In this document: piece after piece, positions 59,350 through 64,000 of the stretch
Numbering within the stretch: position 1 is the stretch's first letter
How the letters are laid out: the number at the start of each line of letters is the position of its first letter
Assembly: GCA_026724425.1 (NCBI GenBank)
Contig: JAIUCV010000003.1
Location: 47,331,283-47,395,282 of the forward strand
Direction: 5' to 3'
Origin: Erythrophleum ivorense
Lineage: Eukaryota; Streptophyta; Magnoliopsida; Fabales; Fabaceae
DNA length: 64,000 nucleotides
Translations under genes and position numbers: made by a program
Notes under the pieces: generated by a model
The model's input: the letters and a program-made list of their open reading frames with translations, nothing else
Databases searched by the model: none
Told to the model about the DNA's origin: nothing

Positions 59350-60900
59350 ATTTGGGATAGTTTGGTTGAAAACTATAAACTTAACACTCTTGGGAGGCAA
59401 CCCAAATCTTTTTCCTTTAGATTTTGCTTTTAATTTTGTTTGTTGGGCCTTGAGTTTTAATACTTTGACTTTGCAAGGTTTTGAGTGTACAGGAAAGGTT
59501 GAAGGTTAAGGATAATTCCTTTTTGGAGAAAGCATTGCAATGAAGCATCTAATTTAAGCAAAGAGTTCTTATTAACTAGGTTAATGTGTTAGTTTCATTT
59601 TAATTAATTAGTTTTTTTTAATTGAAAGAAATTATGTCAAGAGATTAAATAGAGTGAGACAAATGTCTCTTCTTAAAATTTTTTGAGTTTGATCATTTTT
59701 TATTTTTGTTATTACGAGTTCCTATTTTTGCTATTGTGAGCATCACTTATTCTAAGTCTTGGTATAAAATCTAGGGAGTTCCTCACTATGGCTTGCATAA
59801 AGGCGAGAAATTTCATGTGTCTAATTCTCAAGTGTTCTCGCCATTGCATACATGCCTATTCGTCATAGTGAGACCCTTGTTTTTTTAACTTGGTACAAAT
59901 TCCAGAGACTTTCTCATTATAGCTAAGGCAAGATTCTATGGGTTACCAAAACATGCAAGTCTTCTCACCACTATGAGAGGACAACTTCGCCATTACGGAA
60001 TAAGGCAATTTTGTTGCTTGGTACATATACCAAAGAACAGCTCTCAATTGCTTGAGCAATAGTGAGGTTCTCTGGTGGTTTTAGGTTTTTGATAAATAAT
60101 AATAATAATAATATAAAAATAAAAAATACAATCAATGAATAAAATAAAATAAAAACAACAAAAAAACAAAATTTTTCGCCACCTTCTTCCTCGCTATAGT
60201 GTTTTTTCTCCCTTCCTCTTTTGGCTTTTTTTCCCTGTAAACTTTTGCCTGCAATTTAACCATTTCTGATGCAATCTTCTTCATTGTTTCAGTTAACACA
60301 ACAATCAGGTATGTCTTCATTATTCCTCTCTCCATTTTTTTGCACAAGATTGTGTGGCTTTAAGAACTTAGGGTTAGAGTTGTATGGCTTTGATTTGATA
60401 AACGTAGGTTGCTATGATTATAATAATGGTTGTGGGTATACTATTCATATTTTTTTGTGTATGTGTTTTCAATTTGTTAGGTGTTATGGACTTGAAAATT
60501 TGATTTTGCATTTTTTGTTCTTTCTTGTTATTGCAAGGATGACCTCGCTATAGCAAGCATGAACACAAATTGCAAAAAGTCATATTTTCATTTCCTGCAC
60601 TATTTAATTAGTTTTATTTCACTCCTTCTTATTCAATAAGTGTGTTTACTCCTATTTAGCCCTAATTCACTCATTGTGACATAGGTTATCCCTAGAGTTC
60701 TTTAAACTTCAGAAATTATCTTAGTGTGCCTTTATGTTTGTTTGCTTTGATTTGAACTCTCAATGATTAGGTTGTTTGTTGCAAATTTTACAAGGATCAA
60801 ATTATTTGGAAGAGGTACCTACTTTTATTCTTTGTGCCTACTGTTGTTAAACTTATCTCTTTACCATTTTATATTTATTTTTTACTTTTTATGCAAAATC
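59350..60900 (+). other. Element E pol-env spacer with about 128-bp degenerate repeats
   Basis: Noncoding spacer. A TTGGTAYAAAT-TCYAGRGA-TTCTC unit with nearby CTATAGCGAG-like palindromes recurs near 59,761, 59,892 and 60,020, about 130 bp apart. It resembles 52,478-52,660 of the 5' LTR. Single related motifs lie at 60,190 and 60,548. An AAT repeat is at about 60,098-60,115. In Athila elements the env-position ORF is expressed from downstream of such a spacer. Confidence 0.65.
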
Positions 60901-60901
60901 C

Positions 60902-62055
60902 ATGGCACCTAAGAAGCAAGCCAAGATAGCTCAAGCATCCTCCCCTAAACAAAAGAAAAAGAGTTATGACAAGGATAGATTTGCATCTGCTACGGCTGAA
61001 TTTTGTTTTGAGCATAACTTTTCAAATTAAGGCATCACTAAAGATAAATATTATGAGCCTTATCCATTGGATCTCACTTTTCAGTGGTTTTGAATGGTAT
61101 CATTTGTAAGGCTTTACTAAGAAGCCTATGCATTGCATTCCCATTATAATACAAGAATTCTATACGAATTTTGAAGACATTGAAGAAGATGAGAACAAGT
61201 ATTATTGTAGGACGGCATGGGTTAAGATTAATGAGAAGGTCATTCAAGATTTCTATGAATTACCTTATGTTTGGCACTGTGCCTTTCAAGCTTATATGGA
61301 GGATCAATAATCTATTCCATGGGAAGAGGTTGAAGTCATAATAGCCAATGAAAGAAGGGCTTAATTGACCAACAAAGTATATACTATAGCCTAGTTGAAC
61401 AAATCTTCTCGCTATTGGCTTCAGTTCATTTCAAACAATATTTTGACCAGCTCCCATGGATCAAGCATGAATAAGGAAAAAGCTCTTCTTACTTTGTTTT
61501 ATGATGAGAAAATGGGTGAATATTCCCCGCCTTATGATTTTGAATTTCAATCAAGTGGCACAATCTAAGCGAACTAGTTTGACTTACCCCCATATGTTTA
61601 CTGAGTTGCTTCAAATGAGGGGTAGTCAAATGTCCAAAAACAATGCATAATTCAGGCCGAAGGGTTCCTTCAAATATGATAATATGAAAGATGAGTCTAG
61701 GAGGCCTAGAAGACCTTGAGCATGGCAGCAGTAGGAGATACCTCCACCTTTACCTCAGCAAGAGAAGGCATCAAAGCCCATGATTCATGATGCACCACCT
61801 TAGACACAGTTTAAAAGCTGGGTGAGAGAGTCCATTGAGGGATTGGAGGGTCATGTACTTTCTATGCAGGAGCAGTTGAAAATGTTAGTGGATTATTTGG
61901 TGCCCAACCCTTCACTACTGCCTTTAGAAGTGCCTCAGTCTTCCATTATTGTGCTTCCACATGATCTAGCTTCTCAGGACATGCCTGGCCCATCTGACCC
62001 TAAGTGTTTAAACTTTCTAATTACTTTTATGTTTTTCTTGGATAACTATGTATAG
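60902..62055 (+). pseudogene. Element E env-position ORF (Athila second ORF), broken
   Basis: The ATG at 60,902 opens a basic MAPKKQAKIAQAS start. A conserved stretch VIQDFYELPY preceded by EFYTNFEDIEEDE (about 61,150-61,270) matches the 'putative plant transposon protein' domain that Athila-type elements carry at the env position. The open tail 61,822-62,055 has EGLEGHVLSMQEQLKMLVDYL, a probable coiled coil. About a dozen stops and shifts intervene. No clear signal peptide or membrane segment is visible in this copy. Confidence 0.65.
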
Positions 62056-63396
62056 ATGACTATACACTCTAATCTAACTCTTAGGATTTTCATTCATTGT
62101 TTATATATTTAAATTTCACTTACTCCCTGTTTCTCAGTCTTTTGTCTATTTTTGTCTCTTAGATACAGGTTTTGATTGAGTTTCTCTCTCCTATTGAGTC
62201 TTTCTATTAGGGGAGTCTTTGTCTCTCTGTCTCTGTCTCTGTCTCTCTCTCACTTCTATTTTCTTTCGTCGGTTATCTCTTTCTTTCACATTAAGGACAA
62301 TGTTAATTCTAAGTGTAGGGGAGGGATAAAAAATTGTTGCACTTGTGAGTTGGTTCAAAAGTTAAAGTGGTATATTCATATGAGTCTCCATTTGTTTAGG
62401 TGTATATAATTTTATTTAAAAAAAAAAGAGAAGATGATTAAGAGATATAGTTAAACATAATGTCTCCACAATTTTGACTAATGAATTTATATATAGTTTT
62501 CCCTTTGCACCAGATGAATGCGAGTTGAAGAATTGGGAGGCTAAGTAAACTTGAATTGAATTAATTGATTAATGCAATTTCTAGTAATTTTCCATAATTG
62601 AAATACCTATTCAATTATATGGTAATTGTAGTAATTTAGTTTTTTTATATATAACCTCATTTATGTTTCTTTGATAAATCCAATATATTTACTTATGAAT
62701 GGATGTCTAATTGCTATTTAAGAGAGAAATGATTTGGGTATATAGTGTATATAAAAAAAAGAGTTTACTTCAATGGTTGAAACTACTTAGTAACTAAGAG
62801 TTTGTACAAAAAAGTGTACACTTTGGCATCAAATAGTGGTAGAAACTAAGAGTATGCAAATAAGCACTCTAAATCAATTTCCTTAATTTAAGTAACTAGG
62901 TAGCTTCATAACTAATGTTGTCATTCGCGTAAAAAGGATTAGGAGAAATGAATAGGAGGAAAAAAATTTTAAAAAAAGAAAGAAAAGAAAAGAAAAAAAA
63001 AGATAATTGTGTTGAAATTGATATATTGTTGGATAATAAAACCAATGATCTCTCTTAATTAGCTTTGATGATTAAAGTTAGAGTAGATAATCAAAATTAT
63101 TCTTGGAATTGTAATGTGGTTATTGATAAGATCATTCGATTGTTTCAAAAACCATCTATTGAACCACACACACTTTAGACTTAAAAAGGGTGTTGTTATG
63201 ATTGCATTAATTATGGAATTCAAATTGAGTTTAGTTGATCTCCTAATTTTGAATTTGGTTATGTTCTAAGTGTGGGGAATTTTTAATCTTGATTGATTAG
63301 ACCTTAATTATGGAGAGTAAATAGATTAGTAGTCATTTTAATTGATATTTTTTATAATTGCTTAAGGACAAGCAATAGTTTAAGTGTGGGGGAATT
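62056..63396 (+). other. Element E 3' noncoding region with two polypurine-type tracts
   Basis: It contains a (TCTG/TC)n tract at about 62,216-62,252. An inner copy of the AAGGACAATG...TAAGTGTAGGGGAGGG motif lies at 62,292-62,328, a further CTAAGTGTGGGGAATTT at about 63,267, and the terminal polypurine tract TAAGTGTGGGGGAATT at 63,381-63,396, directly before the 3' LTR. No gene is visible. Confidence 0.7.
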
Positions 63397-64000
63397 TGAT
63401 GACTTCTTAATTTTAATATTTTATGACATATTTTATGAGGGAATAGGGAGTCATCTGGTTGTTTTCCTTATAAAATTTTTTATTTTAGTACAAATCTTTC
63501 TCCAATCAATGTAAATAAATAAAATTTAGCTTTTGTAGTCATTTTAGTAGCTCTGTGTTCATTTCATTTTAATTTTAAGCTCAAGAGAGGGTTAGAGACT
63601 TGCTAGGAGGGAATAAAGAAAAGGAGGAGGTTTAAAAATCAAGAGCAAGTTAAGTTTCCTCGCAATAGTGAGAATGTCAATTCGCTATAGTGAATTCGTG
63701 ACTTATATAAAATCCAGGAAACTTCCAGTAATAGCGTAGGCTGTCGTGAGAAAACTTGGAGTCTAGAACTAGAAATAGTGAGAGGTGTTCTTCATTATAG
63801 CGAGACTCATTTACTAAAATGCACAGCTTTAACTTTTTGGTATAAAACTAGAAGGGCAGCTAGGTTTCCAAAAAGGAAAGCCTAGGGGGAGACCTTTTGA
63901 AGAGAAAAATGCACAAGGGAGCTAAGATTTGGAGGTAAGAAGCTTGGAGTGAAGATTGGAGACTTAATCAACATATTATCATTGAGTTTTCTGATCTTCT
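63397..64000 (+). repeat. Element E 3' LTR, truncated by the window edge
   Basis: It starts TGATGACTTCTTAAT and follows the 5' LTR from 52,225 for 604 bases with scattered substitutions and small indels. The right end and flanking duplication lie outside the window. Confidence 0.9.

Larger units (their letters stand above)
52225..64000 (+). mobile_element. Element E: Athila-like Ty3/gypsy retrotransposon (3' end beyond window)
   Basis: A full structural series is visible: 5' LTR, degenerate tRNA-Asp primer site, gag, protease, RT, RNase H and integrase. A long spacer, an env-position ORF, a polypurine tract and the first 604 bases of the 3' LTR follow. Its two LTR starts align at about 85% by eye, so it is old. 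Every coding block contains stops or frame changes. Length to the window edge is 11.8 kb, in the range of Athila elements once the rest of the LTR is added. Confidence 0.9.

Noticed and set aside
1..64000. tRNA, rRNA or organelle-derived segments
   Set aside because: I saw no tRNA cloverleaf with conserved arms, no rRNA blocks and no recognisable plastid or mitochondrial genes. A tRNAscan-SE or Infernal run would be needed to exclude short RNAs.

Overview
This window is AT-rich nuclear DNA from a flowering plant, almost certainly a eudicot. The evidence is one GT-AG spliced plant transcription-factor gene surrounded by Athila- and Ogre/TAT-like Ty3/gypsy retrotransposons, a small TRIM-like element, plant-type MITEs and TA/GA microsatellites. 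I cannot name the species. No bacterial-style operons, rRNA, tRNA or CRISPR arrays are visible.

Layout. (1) 1-34,690 is a nest of retroelements. The oldest layer (element A) is a decayed Athila-type element on the minus strand. Its 3' noncoding end lies at about 2,306-3,350, integrase/RNase H/RT at 3,461-6,190, protease and linker at 13,264-14,700, gag at 16,922-18,336, and the gag N-terminus plus leader at 34,139-34,690. Three later insertions split it, each with a 5-bp target-site duplication. B (6,196-13,258) is two diverged tandem LTR-like halves. C (14,710-16,916) is a solo LTR. D (18,342-34,133) is a 15.8-kb Ogre/TAT-like element with 3.3- and 4.0-kb LTRs, a tRNA-Arg primer site and no readable proteins. 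The 3' part of D carries a 98-bp tandem array followed by a 27-bp minisatellite organised into an 859-bp higher-order repeat.

(2) 34,696-37,115 holds a FAR1-like DNA-binding-domain fragment and a 1.5-kb TRIM/copia-like element with 363/365-bp LTRs. (3) 37,116-52,224 is the genic island. Its only confident host gene is a seven-exon bHLH112/bHLH123-like transcription factor on the minus strand (42,167-44,679). A foldback MITE carries its putative poly(A) signal, and a CACTA-like sequence fills its last intron. About 7 kb of upstream DNA holds G-boxes, CGCG palindromes and several MITEs.

(4) 52,225-64,000 is a plus-strand Athila-like element (E) with 5' LTR, degenerate tRNA-Asp primer site, gag, protease, RT, RNase H, integrase, an env-position ORF, a polypurine tract and a 3' LTR cut by the window edge. 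All its coding regions are broken.

Only the bHLH gene looks like working host coding sequence. The most unusual structure is the repeat architecture in the 3' part of element D and the regulatory use of MITE sequence around the bHLH gene.
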